The translations under genes were made by a program, and so were the position numbers. Shown here in pieces: positions 1-13,066 of a stretch of 64,000 nucleotides of DNA. How positions within the stretch are numbered: the first letter of the stretch is position 1; each line of letters begins with the position of its first letter. The stretch spans positions 193,807 through 257,806 of the forward strand of contig NAOQ01000012.1 in the NCBI GenBank assembly GCA_002751075.1, written 5' to 3'. The DNA is from Ichthyophonus hoferi. Its lineage: Eukaryota; Opisthokonta; Ichthyosporea; Ichthyophonida; Ichthyophonidae. Below the pieces are notes generated by a model. That model did no database searches and was not told the origin of the DNA. It worked only from the letters and a program-made list of their open reading frames with translations.

Positions 1-958
1 TATAGGACATTAGTAAAGGTGGGAATAAAGAGAGCTAGGAGATGGGGGAAGGGTAGGAAAAACATGAAAAGAATAATACTAAATAATTATAAACCATGGT
101 CGAAAATAATAAACAAATAAAATAAAATAAGTAATAATAATCTAAGTGTGCGAGTAGGTTGATGTGTATGTAAAGTAGTCTAAGTAGAATAAGTATATGT
201 AGCTTGTAAGTAGTAGGGGATAGCGTATGTGGTGTGGATATATAGATTAACATATGCATGCATATATATAATCTAGCTACATGCAAATCTATGTACTAGT
301 GTGAATGCAAGAGGATGACCCACGTGAGATCTATATTCGATTGTGATCTAGAGCTAATGGATGGTGTTGTTAGTCCAGAGGTAGATAACATAGGCGTCGA
401 AGTTGCCTGAAAATAAAAGGAACCAATCAAAATCAGTAAAAATCATCACAAATTACTTTTTACCATTTTCTTAATTCAATGCAATTTAAAGGCCTAGTTA
501 AAATCTTCGTGCAATTAGGTTTAGGTTGGATATGAGTTCATTAATGGCAATTTTATATATAACCTACAATCTACTGGACTAAAAAATTTAAATTTTTCCT
601 TTTATGGTATGTATCCCGGGCATGACACAAAAGAAGTATAAAGACAGTAGCCGGCTGACAATGACAGCATATGAGTAATAATAACAGATGCGTGGAAATG
701 ACAGTAAATGCGAGACAATGACAAAAGATGCGTGACAATAACAGTAGATGCATGATAATGAGAGTAGATGCCTGCTATATTATTCCCTATCCTACCTGTG
801 TGGCAAAGCTAGAGGGTCCCCCTAGAAGTGAAGAGACAAGATCGCTCACATCTTGTTTCTCCTTGTTTTTCTCTTTATCTCTCTCAAGCTGATGATTGGT
901 AGAGAGTCAGAACAGATAAAGGGGTAGGTGCGAGGGAGTATAAAGGTGATTGATTATA

Positions 959-992
<34 letters not shown>

Positions 993-1956
993 ATAACAAT
1001 ATGTGACCAGCCAATGTTTTGACATAGACATAAATATATATGTATTAGGTGGGCATGAGAGTCTATGTGTGTATGAGTATATGATCCTTTGTTTGAAGAA
1101 TTTCTGGGTCTAGATCAACAATTGGTGGATTGCTGAATATGTTTATAAGTAATTATATAGTAGTATATATGTATATATTATATATTTTAATCAATATATT
1201 ATATATTAGGATTACTACTAATAGTGTACATTTTCGTGTGGCATATATTCTTCTTCATAGTTTCCCTCGCTCTCCCTTTCTTTCTACATACATAAATATA
1301 TGTATAGATATATATATATATATGCTTAAAAAACTATATGTATGGGTATATTGTCATGTTGATAAAAATATATGTATATCCATACGTATAGGCCTACGTA
1401 AACGCCTGTGACTATATATCCTTCTCAGATGATGTATATCCGTTTGATAATTCATTTGTAAAGCATAGTAAATATGTATGGCAATGATTTTCATTGTGTG
1501 TATATAAATATATACGTAATTTGTATATCTTCTACACTATTTTCATAAAAATCTGTTTGTGTATGCATATATATATATATATACGTGCAAGCAAATTAAT
1601 AAACATATATATATATATATATAGTGTACACCTATGAGAAAAGTGTAATTGTATAAAACACACGTAATAATAGAATCTAGGTAAATCCGATTAACAAATT
1701 CTTGTGTCTGTTCACAAGTGAAGCCAGAAGGCATTCACATTAATAAAAACTTGGACTCTATAAAACATCTTTTTCCTTAGAGCAGGCATAAATTTATGTA
1801 TGTATACGTAATTTATAATCGACGGTGTAAATTTATGTAAGACCATCTCCAATTAAAATATATTACGCATTTTTAGTAAATTAATCCTCTTTCCTCCAAG
1901 TGTACATATAACTTTGTGCACACGCAACACAGAAACATGATAATCACTGTGCATAC
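1..1956. other. AT-rich non-coding left edge
   Basis: No convincing exon was seen on either strand. The stretch holds several (TA)n microsatellites (961-991, 1571-1582, 1601-1622). If the minus-strand exon at 1957-2064 is real, this is its first intron and the rest of the gene lies beyond the left edge. A minus-strand frame at 1543-1734 has one exon-like piece but matches nothing I know. Confidence 0.5.
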
Positions 1957-2064
1957 CACCGGTGTAGTGTCACCGCTTCTTGCAGCAAGCTGTTTTGCCT
2001 CCCTCGCTTGCCTTAGCTCCTCTAATTTCTTCCTCTTCTTTTCCAGCTCTGCCTTTCTATCCAT
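1957..2064 (-). CDS. Putative first coding exon of a cytoplasmic dynein intermediate chain
   Basis: The minus strand opens with MDRKAELEKKRKKLEELRQA and continues as a 36-residue, highly charged helical or coiled-coil segment ending ...SGDTTPV. A GTATGC donor follows in phase 0. From memory, this start closely resembles the N-terminus of cytoplasmic dynein 1 intermediate chain (Drosophila begins MDRKAELERKKAKLAALREE; vertebrates SELKAELERKKQRL), the coiled-coil that binds dynactin p150. No later exon with WD40 repeats is visible to the left, so the gene would continue outside the window after a long intron. The plus-strand frame over the same DNA is a shadow. A short charged coiled-coil can occur in other proteins, so this is a tentative family call. 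Confidence 0.5.
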
Positions 2065-4192
2065 GATGAAAATACCCTTACTATCAGAAACTAAAAATTC
2101 AATTTATTTCATAAGTACACTATAATAAATTACCATATACTACATAAAATAAAAATACATAGATATATTGTTGATAATTCCTAATTATATAAATAGGCCT
2201 AAACCCTAATTGGATTTACTTTGATGAAATTACTGTATTTCTCCCTAATTAGTATGTGAACTTATACACCAATAATATTTATAAGTAATTGTTGATGATT
2301 GGTGATATAAAATTTAATGATAGATTAGAGCGATTCATCTCGGCGATCAACCATTGCCAGTGCGATCGTCCTTCAGACTTCCCAATCATCCACAAATATT
2401 TACTTTTATGCAATTTTCTACAATTTTCTTATTATTTTTATTTTTATTATTTCTATCTGAGATTTACCCAGGAAAATAAAGCTCGAAAAAGAGAAGAATA
2501 GGATAAATACTGGCTTAGCCTAGATAAATTTATATACTGCATGTGAAAAGGAATTAATTGTTCTGACTGGCTCCAGGACCGTTTACAGGCTAACAAGTAA
2601 GGTTTCTACAAGGTATATGTAGTGTTTTGTGCTGTACAAAAATATATACTAATTAGCGAGTTTATGACTATTATGGGGATACCTAGGTAACCCAGAAAAT
2701 ATCAAAATAACCATTAAACTAACAGTTTTACTTAAGCTTCTTCTATACCTATCTTGACTGCAACCTCTATCCCACCTGACTTTAATAGGTGAATAGTGAA
2801 TCAGATATGGTCCAGCGAAGCCGTGGTGAAAGAGGGAAAATTCATGCAAGAAATTATACTCTAAGAAAGGTGAGTTTCTGATAAATCAAAACTAGTAGGA
2901 GTTTGGATCAGTTACCCATTATAAATTCATTAGCTAGTTATCAATAATGACCAATACTTCTTATTTACCATAGCAATGACTTGTCATCAGGTTGTTTCGT
3001 GTCGATTTAAATCACGATACCTCATGCAGCTTCATGATCTATTACAAACAGTTTCTTAGGATATCTAACTGGATGACCTTCATGTCACCACAGACCAAGA
3101 TACTCTACCTCATACTCGCAAAGGATGAAATAATGCACCGAAAATAAAACAGCAACCTACTACAATCCGTTAAGGTATACTGTAACTAAGTTACGTGGAT
3201 GTGCGCATGCTTGGCTCTCTACAGTCTTAGATAATCTCAGAAACCTACTTTATTATCCCCTTTGGGTTATAACATATTAAAGTGGCCTATCTGCGAGGTC
3301 ATTGGAGAAGATGTGAGGGGCTGGAGTAAGCAAATGAACCTTAAAGATGTCTAATTCTTATAAAAATTGTGATGGTTTTATATTAATGCATGTAAGTGTT
3401 CGTGTACATTGCTTATGTACATATATCTAAGTGTACCAAGAAAATTGGTAATAATCAGCGAAGTACTCATGCATAAAATTGCAAAAAGTTGTACTATGCA
3501 AATAGAGATTATGACTGTGTAAGATTGATGTCAAGAACAGAGTCAATCCCAAAACTAAGAAGATAGAGGTCTTAATAATCGAGAGAGCAATAGCTTCTAA
3601 ACAATCAATCTCGGGAAAATTAAATGCGTTTTGTCCAAATAAGCGTGATTATCATTTCCATCTTGGTACGAGTTTGCAGGTAATAACAGATTATTTCAAT
3701 TATCTGGCGTATGTATTTTTATACCTCCATAGCCAGTTGAATTATATTAATTTACGATATGGAAATTAGCTACACACCTCTTGTAGTGTTTCCAATCGTA
3801 ACGCGCGTAACAAAATACTACCTGTAAGTATATATATGCAAGCTATATTATAGTCCTGTATTGTCCTCTAACAATGTCACTATTCCATCTTCCATAAATA
3901 TCCCGAGGCAAGAGTACAGGAACATGGAGGCATAAGGATTGCTCGGTAGATAATTGCCGGAACCAGGACTTAAAATCAAATTAATTACTGTGTATAAGTA
4001 TGAGTATGGGAGAAAACAAATGTTACTAATGCTCTGGTAAACTGGCGTAGTAAAACAGGTTGTTTCACAGAAAATATTACAGGAACCAAATGAATCATAA
4101 CATGACGCAGACGAAAAATATCTATATTTTAGACTTCTAGAGCATATTAAATGTAAATTATATCACACGTATATTTTTCACCGATAAACCTT
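2065..4192. other. Intergenic, no gene seen
   Basis: About 2.1 kb of AT-rich sequence with stops in all frames at short intervals. The reading frames at 2289-2501 and 2649-2849 show neither a recognisable family nor splice-consistent continuation. It includes the presumed upstream region of the dynein-like exon. Confidence 0.5.
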
Positions 4193-4792
4193 CTACAGCA
4201 TTACCTTGGGTATTTTATAAGGGAATTCCCATCTTTTCGCCTCATTCCACTGTTCAGAATGAGGAGTAAGGACTGGAGTCCCACTTGGAGTTGTCTCAGG
4301 CGTCATTATTCCAATGGGTACCTCAGGCTCATTTTTTTTAATGCAAAGAGGGGAAGGTTTGGTCGTGGGCAATGATTTTTCACACACCTCACATTGTTCT
4401 GCAATTGAAACTAACATAGTAGGTGCTGAACAAGAACGCGAACGGGTATAGCATAAATTAGAGCCAATATGGGTGCGTATCTCGGAGAAATTCCGTTCGT
4501 TGGATTCAACTTCCTGTGGAGCTGCAGGGTCTGTGCCACCTCGGGCCCATAATCCCCAAAATATAATCCACAGTGATTGGACCCACCTTATGAAAAAAAG
4601 CTCTAATTCCACCCCCAGAATGAACCACTCTATAATCCTCCGAAAAGGCCAGGGAGTACATGTGACCAAGTAAACTGTGATGGAGACAATAATGTAACAA
4701 GAAAATGACTTGGGGTTAAACTCTCTTTCTTTTCCTAACACAGTCATACGAACAAAATAACCTTTGTTGTTTCCTCGCTCCATTATGCTCAT
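4193..4792 (-). CDS. Unrecognised 199-residue membrane-type reading frame
   Basis: This is the longest uninterrupted non-histone frame outside the assembled genes. It is noticeably GC-richer than its surroundings. Two hydrophobic segments lie near residues 33-45 (YIIVSITVYLVTC) and 53-83 (rich in W, F, I and L), followed by a polar Ser/Thr/Pro/Glu-rich tail with four spaced cysteines (around residues 120-150). The order of a basic loop, a helix ending in C-x-P-W-P-F, a second helix rich in W, and a soluble tail loosely recalls the last two helices of a seven-helix receptor, but no diagnostic motif such as NPxxY is present. The frame is open upstream of the Met to AGCACAGCC, where an acceptor could lie, so it may be a terminal exon. 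Function unknown. An overlapping minus frame (4506-4700) and a plus frame (4473-4673) are less likely. Confidence 0.4.
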   Translation of the reverse strand: MSIMERGNNKGYFVRMTVLGKEREFNPKSFSCYIIVSITVYLVTCTPWPFRRIIEWFILGVELELFFIRWVQSLWIIFWGLWARGGTDPAAPQEVESNERNFSEIRTHIGSNLCYTRSRSCSAPTMLVSIAEQCEVCEKSLPTTKPSPLCIKKNEPEVPIGIMTPETTPSGTPVLTPHSEQWNEAKRWEFPYKIPKVML

Positions 4793-6770
4793 ATCATATA
4801 TGGCTGTGCTCTAGCTACATTGACAGAAATGTGTATTCTCTAGGCTATTTCCAAAGTATGGATTGGCACTTAGAAGCCAAATCTGTTCAAGTGAGTAAGG
4901 CTAACACCAGAATCATCGCCACAATATTGACAGCAACACAGGCCCTAATAACCTTCATCGATCCTCCCCATCTGCTTGCTTGGCTTTTTGGTGCGTCATT
5001 GAGGGCGAGATATTAGTCAGAGCCTAAGTACTTTTGGAATAATCCAATCAACTGATGCCAACTGTTTCACTTCTAAGATCACAATGAGTATGTGTACATT
5101 CTTTCTCTGCTCTTGTGACTCCTTCCTATTTCTATATATATATCAATATCTTTCTATTTTCTCTTATTTAAAATACTGGAAATAAATCATTAATTTTAAT
5201 AATTACATATTACAGTGAAATATATATTTTTCACTATGAAGCTGGCTTTTAAAACTATTACTATCAGCTATCATCATGGCTCGTGACACATGGACAAAAT
5301 AAGGCGTGGGAGCGTTAAAATCCTGGCAAATACTACAGCATCGCATTAGATGTCGATCGATTTCGTTATCATGATTTCATTAACATACCTTCTCACACTG
5401 TGAAATATCTATTGGAATTATATCCTAGATCTAGAAAAAAGGAATAAATGTCATTAACATATACAACAATTAATTTATTTTAAATATTGCTGATAATATT
5501 TAATTAAAAAATGGGTTGTTTTGTATTGGTTAAAATAAGACTTAGTTGCTGAAGCTATGTAAAAGAAATCCAAGGAGAAGCCGATCCTTGACCTGGAAAC
5601 CATGGGAGATTAATCATCCTTGTATTCTTTATTAGCCAATACTGTCACGAGTGAATGTATGCAAGGATTGGCCCAGTATAATGGCTCATCAATATCGGCA
5701 CAGAAAATAAATAATAAAGCCGTAAAGGTGCCAATAAAACAACTTTTTATAAATAATAAATAAATAAAGATACAAAATATCAACAAACGTCATAAAATAT
5801 GTATATTTACAACCTAACTCTGAGTCTACTTATTTTATCACATTCCCCCGTACTGAATAGGTGTAAAAACAGGGCAATATATAAAATAGTCAAATATAGT
5901 TTAGAGCTAATATATTACTAAGGAGTAAAATTAATAGGTTCAGATAGTCACTAAAAAGAAAACGTCATATTTGTTACAATGAAGAATTTTGTGAACCTAA
6001 AATCATTATTGGGAGCGGGAGAAAATTTTCATCTTGAATTTGGAATCCACTTGCTTAATGGACCAATCCTAACTTCCGTTTTTTCACTATCGTGCGATAA
6101 CTCCAGCCGCTTATTCGGAATAGTATTCAACTAATTAAAACTGGCAAGCGAAGATAAATACAGCTGTTGTGGAGTTTGAATTCCAAGTAAACAGAATTAG
6201 ACTGTGAAAATTTCAACCTACCCACTAACTTTGTGAGATAAAGACACCTGTATTGTATTTGTGCACATTGATATGAATTTCTGCAAAAATGCACACAAGT
6301 CGAAAGCAAAACATAATTCTAACCGAAGCAGTTGAGATTGCTTTTATTTTATATGATGACACTCAAGCAGGATCAATAACCGCAGGCCCTAAACATAAAC
6401 ATAGCATTAAAATAAAATCTGACTCGGATCGAATCGGTAATGTAGAAGCGCGTCGTAGAGATAGAATTTGGTCCCTGGTTTAACCTACAATCTACCTACT
6501 ACTATCTAAGATAAAAACATTTCCGGATCGTATTCAGTTTGATGCGCGGCGATAGATGTCTCTTCAGCTGAATCTACTTCAATTTGGACTCATTTAGAAT
6601 CCACAGCATGAGTTGAGATAGATACCTTTTGGGTATCAGCAACACTAGTGATTTGAGATTTGAGGAATGAATGCATGTTTTTTGTGTACGTATGCTAGTG
6701 TCATGTTTATTCTCCGTTTGTTTAGGTTTTTGGATTCTTCCAGTTTAATCTAACTCCGTATCATATATTA
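4793..6770. other. Mostly non-coding; possible hydrophobic exon near 4.9-5.03 kb
   Basis: A GC-richer patch at 4865-5032 reads on the minus strand as a stretch containing SMKVIRACVAVNIVAMILVL, a possible membrane helix belonging with the 4193-4792 frame. The plus strand is also open there. No clean splice junction joins the two, so no gene is claimed. The rest (5040-6770) is AT-rich with no recognised feature. Confidence 0.3.
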
Positions 6771-6779
6771 AAAGCTAAT

Positions 6780-7052
6780 TGTTTTAGAACTCTTATCGGG
6801 CGACAATGGGAGATTATCAGTGTATGATGAAAACACGAGTGCCGTACGACTATACCGCAAGACGGGTGTTTCTAAAAACACACGCCATATTGCTGCTCGT
6901 TTACAATACATCAGGAAAGCGGTGAGCAATAATGAGATCCAAGTCAGAATCGTCTCATCCAATGATCAAGTTGCTGACTGTCTGACCAAGCATTTTAGAC
7001 ACGGACCGTTTCAAACGACCAAGAAACTTCTATGTCTTCAAACACAAATGTA
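6780..7052 (+). mobile_element. Ty1/copia LTR retrotransposon fossil (RNase H end of pol)
   Basis: About 85 residues read as the C-terminal part of a copia-type RNase H. The landmarks are an acidic DEN(T)SAVRL block, the KNTRHIAARLQYIRKAV block that corresponds to the family's KRTKHIDxRYHFIRE, and SSNDQVADCLTK, matching the family's TEDQxADxLTK. These motifs are specific to the pseudoviral (Ty1/copia) lineage. No reverse transcriptase, integrase, gag or pair of LTRs was found around it, so this is a small, broken, probably old remnant. The limits given are those of recognisable similarity. Confidence 0.75.
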
Positions 7053-8353
7053 ATACAAGATATTCTGGATCGCATCTAGAAAAATCCAGCGCGGTCGCAC
7101 CGCTAAATTAACTGCATTTTCTTTTTTTTAGGCTTTCGCTAACGTATTAGGCAATGGAAGAGTGTTCCAAGACCGTTAACTCCGATGGAATATATGCTTC
7201 AACCGATTAGCCGGTAACAAGTGGATCAGGAAATGATTAATCCAAATTAGTTGATTGAATGACGTTCTTAATCAGATGAGAGGATTTGTCAATACCGCAA
7301 TGTGAACATTTACATTTTCATTAATGCGGTAATTGCCTAAAAATACCCGTCCAAATAAGGACACGATACTGTGCATAATCGGGATAAGATCAGACAATTC
7401 TACTAGGTCTCACTGGTCTTCTTTGAATTGTATTAGCCCACATGATTCTTTATTCACGTTAATGAACACTATTACATTGACATCCGCGATAAACGGATGC
7501 TACGAAAAAAGATAATAAGGATCGGAACAAACTCAATAAACGGTTCTAAACACGATGTATAGGTTATGATTGCGTTTTTGCTTACCTTACATACAATGAC
7601 TGATACAATTAATACGAAACGATTCAGAAACCTAACCATATAAATGTTTACACGCACCAAAGCATGTAGGGGAAAAGGTCTAAACCCAAGTACACATATA
7701 ACACTGATAGTATACATATGTATATTAATGTAAAAACACATGTAAATGTGTACATCCATATATGGCTATTTTTTTCATATATATCAATATGTATATCATA
7801 TTTAAGACCATTGTTTGTTATTATTATCTCGATAATGATCCGCATTAGACCGATTTATTTTATGATATAGTAATTGGTTTGCATAATTAGCTTAATTGTT
7901 GTATAACACTTTAATTTGTAGGTATATTTATCTCAATGAAGAATAATTTAGAGCTACAGGCAGTGCATGAAAAATGGGTTTTGGTTCATGCTTAACTTTG
8001 AAAAAGCATACACTTATAGCATAATTATTATGGATTTATTAAGTTGAGGGGTTGTCACGTTAAATTTGAACAGTTGGTAAAAACGTGTTGGTCCATCCAT
8101 CGAGATACTGTGTAATTTTATGAAGGAATGATCACCAAATATGCATACGCATCATAACACGGCTACATTTTGCTATGATTTTATCAACCTTTCAGCCAAC
8201 TGGAAAGAAGCAAGGTTGATTTCTTGGCAAATAAATTCATGAAAGATCAAAAACTTGGCAGATAGGCCTCTAAAAAGAGCATAATAAATGCTTAGCTCAG
8301 AATATTATTAGATTTTTTTTTTAACGCTAATCAGAATACTACAATATATAATA
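7053..8353. other. Intergenic, no gene seen
   Basis: AT-rich spacer between the copia fossil and the histone cluster. The bases just after the fossil (to about 7520) are less AT-rich and may be further element-derived sequence, but no second landmark was found. Frames at 7472-7845 are hydrophobic low-complexity shadows. Confidence 0.4.
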
Positions 8354-8388
8354 TTTTCTTTGAAAAGGAGATGGTGTTAAAAAACACC
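8354..8388 (-). terminator. Histone-type 3' processing signal of H2B (stem-loop plus HDE)
   Basis: In the H2B transcript the 16 bases GGTGTTTTTTAACACC (8373-8388) form a perfect 6-bp stem with a 4-nt loop, starting 31 nt after the stop codon. Ten bases further on is CAAAGAAAA (8354-8362), which resembles the purine-rich histone downstream element (CAAGAAAGA) that pairs with U7 snRNA. Geometry matches metazoan replication-dependent histone mRNA ends; the stem sequence differs from the common GGCTCTTTTCAGAGCC. Confidence 0.8.
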
Positions 8389-8418
8389 ATTTTATGTCTT
8401 ACCAGTTAATTATATCAT

Positions 8419-8775
8419 TTACTTGTTTGACGTATACTTGGTCACAGCCTTTGTTCCCTCAGACACGGCATGCTTCGCAAGCTCGCCGGGGAGCAATAGG
8501 CGCACAGCTGTTTGAATTTCACGAGAGCTAATGGTAGACTTTTTGTTATAGACGGCAAGCTTGGAGGCCTCTGAAGCAACACGTCCAAAGATATCGTTAA
8601 CGAACGAGTTCATGATAGACATGGCCTTGCTGGAGATACCAGTATCAGGATGGACTTGCTTGAGCACTTTGTAAATATACACGGAGTAACTTTCCTTTCT
8701 AGACTTTCTCTTGTTTATTTTGGCCTTTCCGACGGTGGCAGTAGGCGCGGTCTTCTTCTCAACTTTGGGTGCCAT
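8419..8775 (-). CDS. Histone H2B
   Basis: A 118-residue intronless H2B. A short basic tail ([19 protein letters not shown], then KRKSRKESY) leads into the histone fold ([20 protein letters not shown], then [13 protein letters not shown]). The C-terminal helix [20 protein letters not shown] contains the lysine that is monoubiquitinated in other eukaryotes, and the protein ends YTSNK. The length is within the family's range. Helix alpha2 reads [20 protein letters not shown] where animals usually have [20 protein letters not shown], so it is mildly diverged. It is divergently paired with H3 across a 279-bp shared promoter and ends at a histone stem-loop, which implies S-phase-linked expression. 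Confidence 0.97.
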   Translation of the reverse strand: MAPKVEKKTAPTATVGKAKINKRKSRKESYSVYIYKVLKQVHPDTGISSKAMSIMNSFVNDIFGRVASEASKLAVYNKKSTISSREIQTAVRLLLPGELAKHAVSEGTKAVTKYTSNK

Positions 8776-9465
<690 letters not shown>

Positions 9466-9502
9466 ATTCCAGTGACGTCTAGGCTTACTAACCTTTATAA
9501 TT

Positions 9503-9518
9503 GGTGTTTTTAAACACC
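9503..9518 (+). terminator. Histone-type 3' stem-loop of H3
   Basis: GGTGTTTTTAAACACC forms a perfect 6-bp stem with a TTTA loop, 38 nt after the H3 stop. The element 10-20 bases downstream (AAGGAAAT) is only a weak match to the histone downstream element. Confidence 0.8.
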
Positions 9519-11111
9519 ATCCCTTTATAAGGAAATTTTTTACTTGCTCCTCTATGTGATAATAGGTTTAGTCATAATGACATGTAGATATTAGGTAGCT
9601 GTAGGACTGGCGGATTTGAAAATTGAAAGCATTAAAAGGACCGATAGACCAACAAGATAAGTTGTTCAAGATTACTAATACTCTAATAGTAATAAATAAT
9701 TTCCTCATTATGCCATCCGTTTTTTTTTTGGGATGCCGTAAAAACTTTATTTACTTATATGCAATAGTTTGTATACTTTTTAAGCCCAACGTTTGACTAC
9801 GGATGCCGATCATATCTTAACGTGTTTTATAATATCCATCTTATTGGTAGTGTTGATTTAGTGCAAAACATATTGCTTGCAGATAATTACGTATTGGTCA
9901 GATCAAATTATTATTTAATATCACATAATTTTGAAAGAACCATTTCCAGTTCTTTTTTCAGTTCGTTATGATAATATATGCTGAATGGCATTATTAAATG
10001 TAGGAATGTAGCTGATAGTTTAATTGCACCGAGGTAAGTCTTGCTAGTCTTGCTATTATTTTCCGTATTTTCCTTGAGAATAATATTTTGCAAGTTCATA
10101 TTGGCATTTTTAAGTGTATGTTGTTATGCCACATTTATTGAGCTTTTTATTTCATCACTTTTTTATTTTTGGATTATTTCCTATCCATATTTTAGTGTGT
10201 AGTCACTTGACAAGGATATAGGTAGCACCAATCTTTAGAAACTATAAAATAAGATTATGAATACCCAGGGAATATCAAGGTGACCTAGATATATATTTTC
10301 TGTCTGATTGTTTGAATATTAGGATGCAATAAATACATAATGCACTTACATTTATAGTCAGTAACAAATGCATACTCGACTTAGTTCAAAAAAAATATAT
10401 TGTGAAAATTATCTTGTCTCTCATTAGAGTGATTTCTTGAGGTTCTATCCAATAAACGAAAAATCTTATTTTATATTTTATAAATATGCAATTGTCTATT
10501 GTAAAAAGAAATCCCAATAATAGTCATGATTCGCATTCCTTGTGTTACAGATAGACAAAATTTCTTTACTGTTTCAGATTGACATATTTCCTACTCAAGT
10601 AAGAGTTTGAGTCAAATGCAACCAGTTTTGCACTGGTATATTTTTTTTAATATTATTCAAAAATATTAAAACAATAAAACAGCTGTCTTCAGTGATATTT
10701 TCCACATATCAGTACAAGTAATCATATTTTTCTAATTAATACCCGTGTAATAAGTTTTAACAATGACATTGGTACACCGGGCACGAGGCAGAATAATAAT
10801 AAATAAAAATAATAATAAAATAATCAAATAAAATATAAACCGTTAAAAAAATAGCTTCTAACTGATGTAAATACAACAACGGTAATAATGAATGAGACTG
10901 CTAAAGTTATAACAACTTTTCAATGCTTAGATGATCCATTAAAAAGGCATGCGGTTTATCCAAATTGATTGAACACAGGATAATTATTATGACCTATATA
11001 AAAAAAAAGTAAATTTGACAAATATCAAAAAAACAACTCTATGAAATACTTCAAGATATTATATATTTATTTCTGCAGGAAGGGGTTTTTAAAAGTTATC
11101 TAGTTAAATAA
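9519..11111. other. Spacer between the two histone pairs, no gene seen
   Basis: About 1.6 kb of very AT-rich sequence. No linker histone H1, tRNA or snRNA was found. The minus-strand frame at 9911-10099 has no support. Confidence 0.6.
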
Positions 11112-11144
11112 CTTTCTTTGTAAAGCGTGGTGTTTTAAACCGCC
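11112..11144 (-). terminator. Degenerate histone-type 3' stem-loop plus HDE of H4
   Basis: In the H4 transcript, 40 nt after the stop, GGCGGTTTAAAACACC (11129-11144) keeps the 16-nt frame and outer G-C pairs of the other three elements, but stem pairs 3 and 5 do not match (C-A, G-A). CAAAGAAAG (11112-11120) follows eight bases later and is a good histone downstream element. The site is therefore probably functional in position but has a weakened stem. Confidence 0.6.
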
Positions 11145-11183
11145 AAAGATATAATTTAGAACCAGGGTAGGCCATGATAAGGC

Positions 11184-11806
<623 letters not shown>

Positions 11807-12208
11807 ATGTCTGGAAAAGGTAAAGGAGGTAAAGGAACGGTAACGGGTATTAAGTCCAAGTCCCGTTCTTCACGTGCTGGACTACAGTTTCCCGTAGGTC
11901 GTGTACATCGTCTTCTCCGTCGTGGTAACTATGCTGAACGTGTGGGTGCCGGTGCCCCTGTGTATTTGGCTGCCGTACTAGAGTACCTGGCCGCTGAAAT
12001 CCTGGAGCTGGCCGGTAACGCTGCCCGCGATAACAAGAAATCACGTATCATTCCCCGCCACCTTCAACTTGCCATCCGTAATGATGAGGAGTTGAATAGA
12101 CTGTTGGGTGATGTCACCATCGCTCAAGGTGGAGTACTGCCTAATATTCACGCCGTTCTCTTGCCCTCTAAGACTGGTAAAGAAGGGTCCAAAAAAATTG
12201 AGGCATAA
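11807..12208 (+). CDS. Histone H2A
   Basis: A 133-residue intronless H2A. The basic tail [20 protein letters not shown] is a few residues longer than in vertebrates. The fold runs from [20 protein letters not shown] through [20 protein letters not shown] to [20 protein letters not shown], with acidic-patch residues (the E-x4-E-x2-E series and NDEE) intact. The C-terminus [16 protein letters not shown] keeps one lysine at the usual ubiquitination position but lacks the SQ(E/D) motif of H2A.X and the features of H2A.Z, so this is canonical H2A. It is paired with H4 and carries a histone-type stem-loop 68 nt after the stop. Confidence 0.97.
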   Translation: MSGKGKGGKGTVTGIKSKSRSSRAGLQFPVGRVHRLLRRGNYAERVGAGAPVYLAAVLEYLAAEILELAGNAARDNKKSRIIPRHLQLAIRNDEELNRLLGDVTIAQGGVLPNIHAVLLPSKTGKEGSKKIEA

Positions 12209-12275
12209 AAATAATCGGCAATATATGGTGGTTAATTTTTAGTTCATGGCCATGGTTGATGTAGCAATATTACTC

Positions 12276-12291
12276 GGTGTTTATAAATACC
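12276..12291 (+). terminator. Histone-type 3' stem-loop of H2A
   Basis: GGTGTTTATAAATACC forms a 6-bp stem including one G-T wobble, with a TATA loop. It lies 68 nt after the stop, farther than in the other three genes. No clear downstream purine element is seen. Confidence 0.65.
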
Positions 12292-13066
12292 TTCCTTGCA
12301 TTGGCTTCCGGATCAAAATGTTCATTATCGTTTTATTAGCACATTTCTAGTTCGCATTTATGCGTATAATGTAAGAATTTAAAAAAATTACATATAGTAT
12401 TTACTTAAAATATATTAAACGTAATAATTAATTTTTATTAGACCAATTCTTTGCTAGAATTATATATGCGAAGATGGCAAAAGTATATTTAAATGAGGTA
12501 GGAATGTGGGGCCAATAATATGATAGAAAAAACAAGACATCCAATTAAAAAAAAAGGCGTAGTGAACGTAATTTGTAATTACGATTAACACTACTTAGTG
12601 CATTCTAGCTTGAGGAGGTGTATTTTATGATCTATTTGACATTTAAATATTTTTGATACATGCAATCAGAATATAAAATTTATTTATCGGTTTAATAACT
12701 TGAATAAATAATAAAAAAGATAAAGTAACGATCTAACACCTAAAGCATTTTAAAAAAACAGGAATGACACCATGCATCATCAGATACTATTGAGCTAACA
12801 ATAGTAATCAAGAAATAAAGGTCGATCGCATTTTTTCAATTTTAACCAGAATGGAGAATTTCTAGAATTTACGTAAGCACCAATCTACTAGGCCTACCTC
12901 TACACAACCTTAATTTATTGCATGCAATCAAATCAAGTATAATAATATATAATATATTATAAATAAAGTATAATGATTAGGCCTACATATATATTCAAAT
13001 ATAATTCAGTCGGCATATTATAGTCGTGGGCCTACCAATTCTTTTATATATTAGTTTGTTTCAATC
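12292..13066. other. Intergenic spacer before LSM1
   Basis: About 0.8 kb, very AT-rich. It contains the presumed LSM1 promoter and 5' leader. No TATA box or other element can be assigned with confidence. Confidence 0.5.

Noticed and set aside
1543-1734. Minus-strand frame with TQEFVNRIYLDSII as a second dynein exon
   Set aside because: The splice sites are poor and the peptide does not resemble any intermediate chain segment.
11850-12044. Minus-strand frame opposite H2A
   Set aside because: Antisense shadow of the H2A coding sequence.
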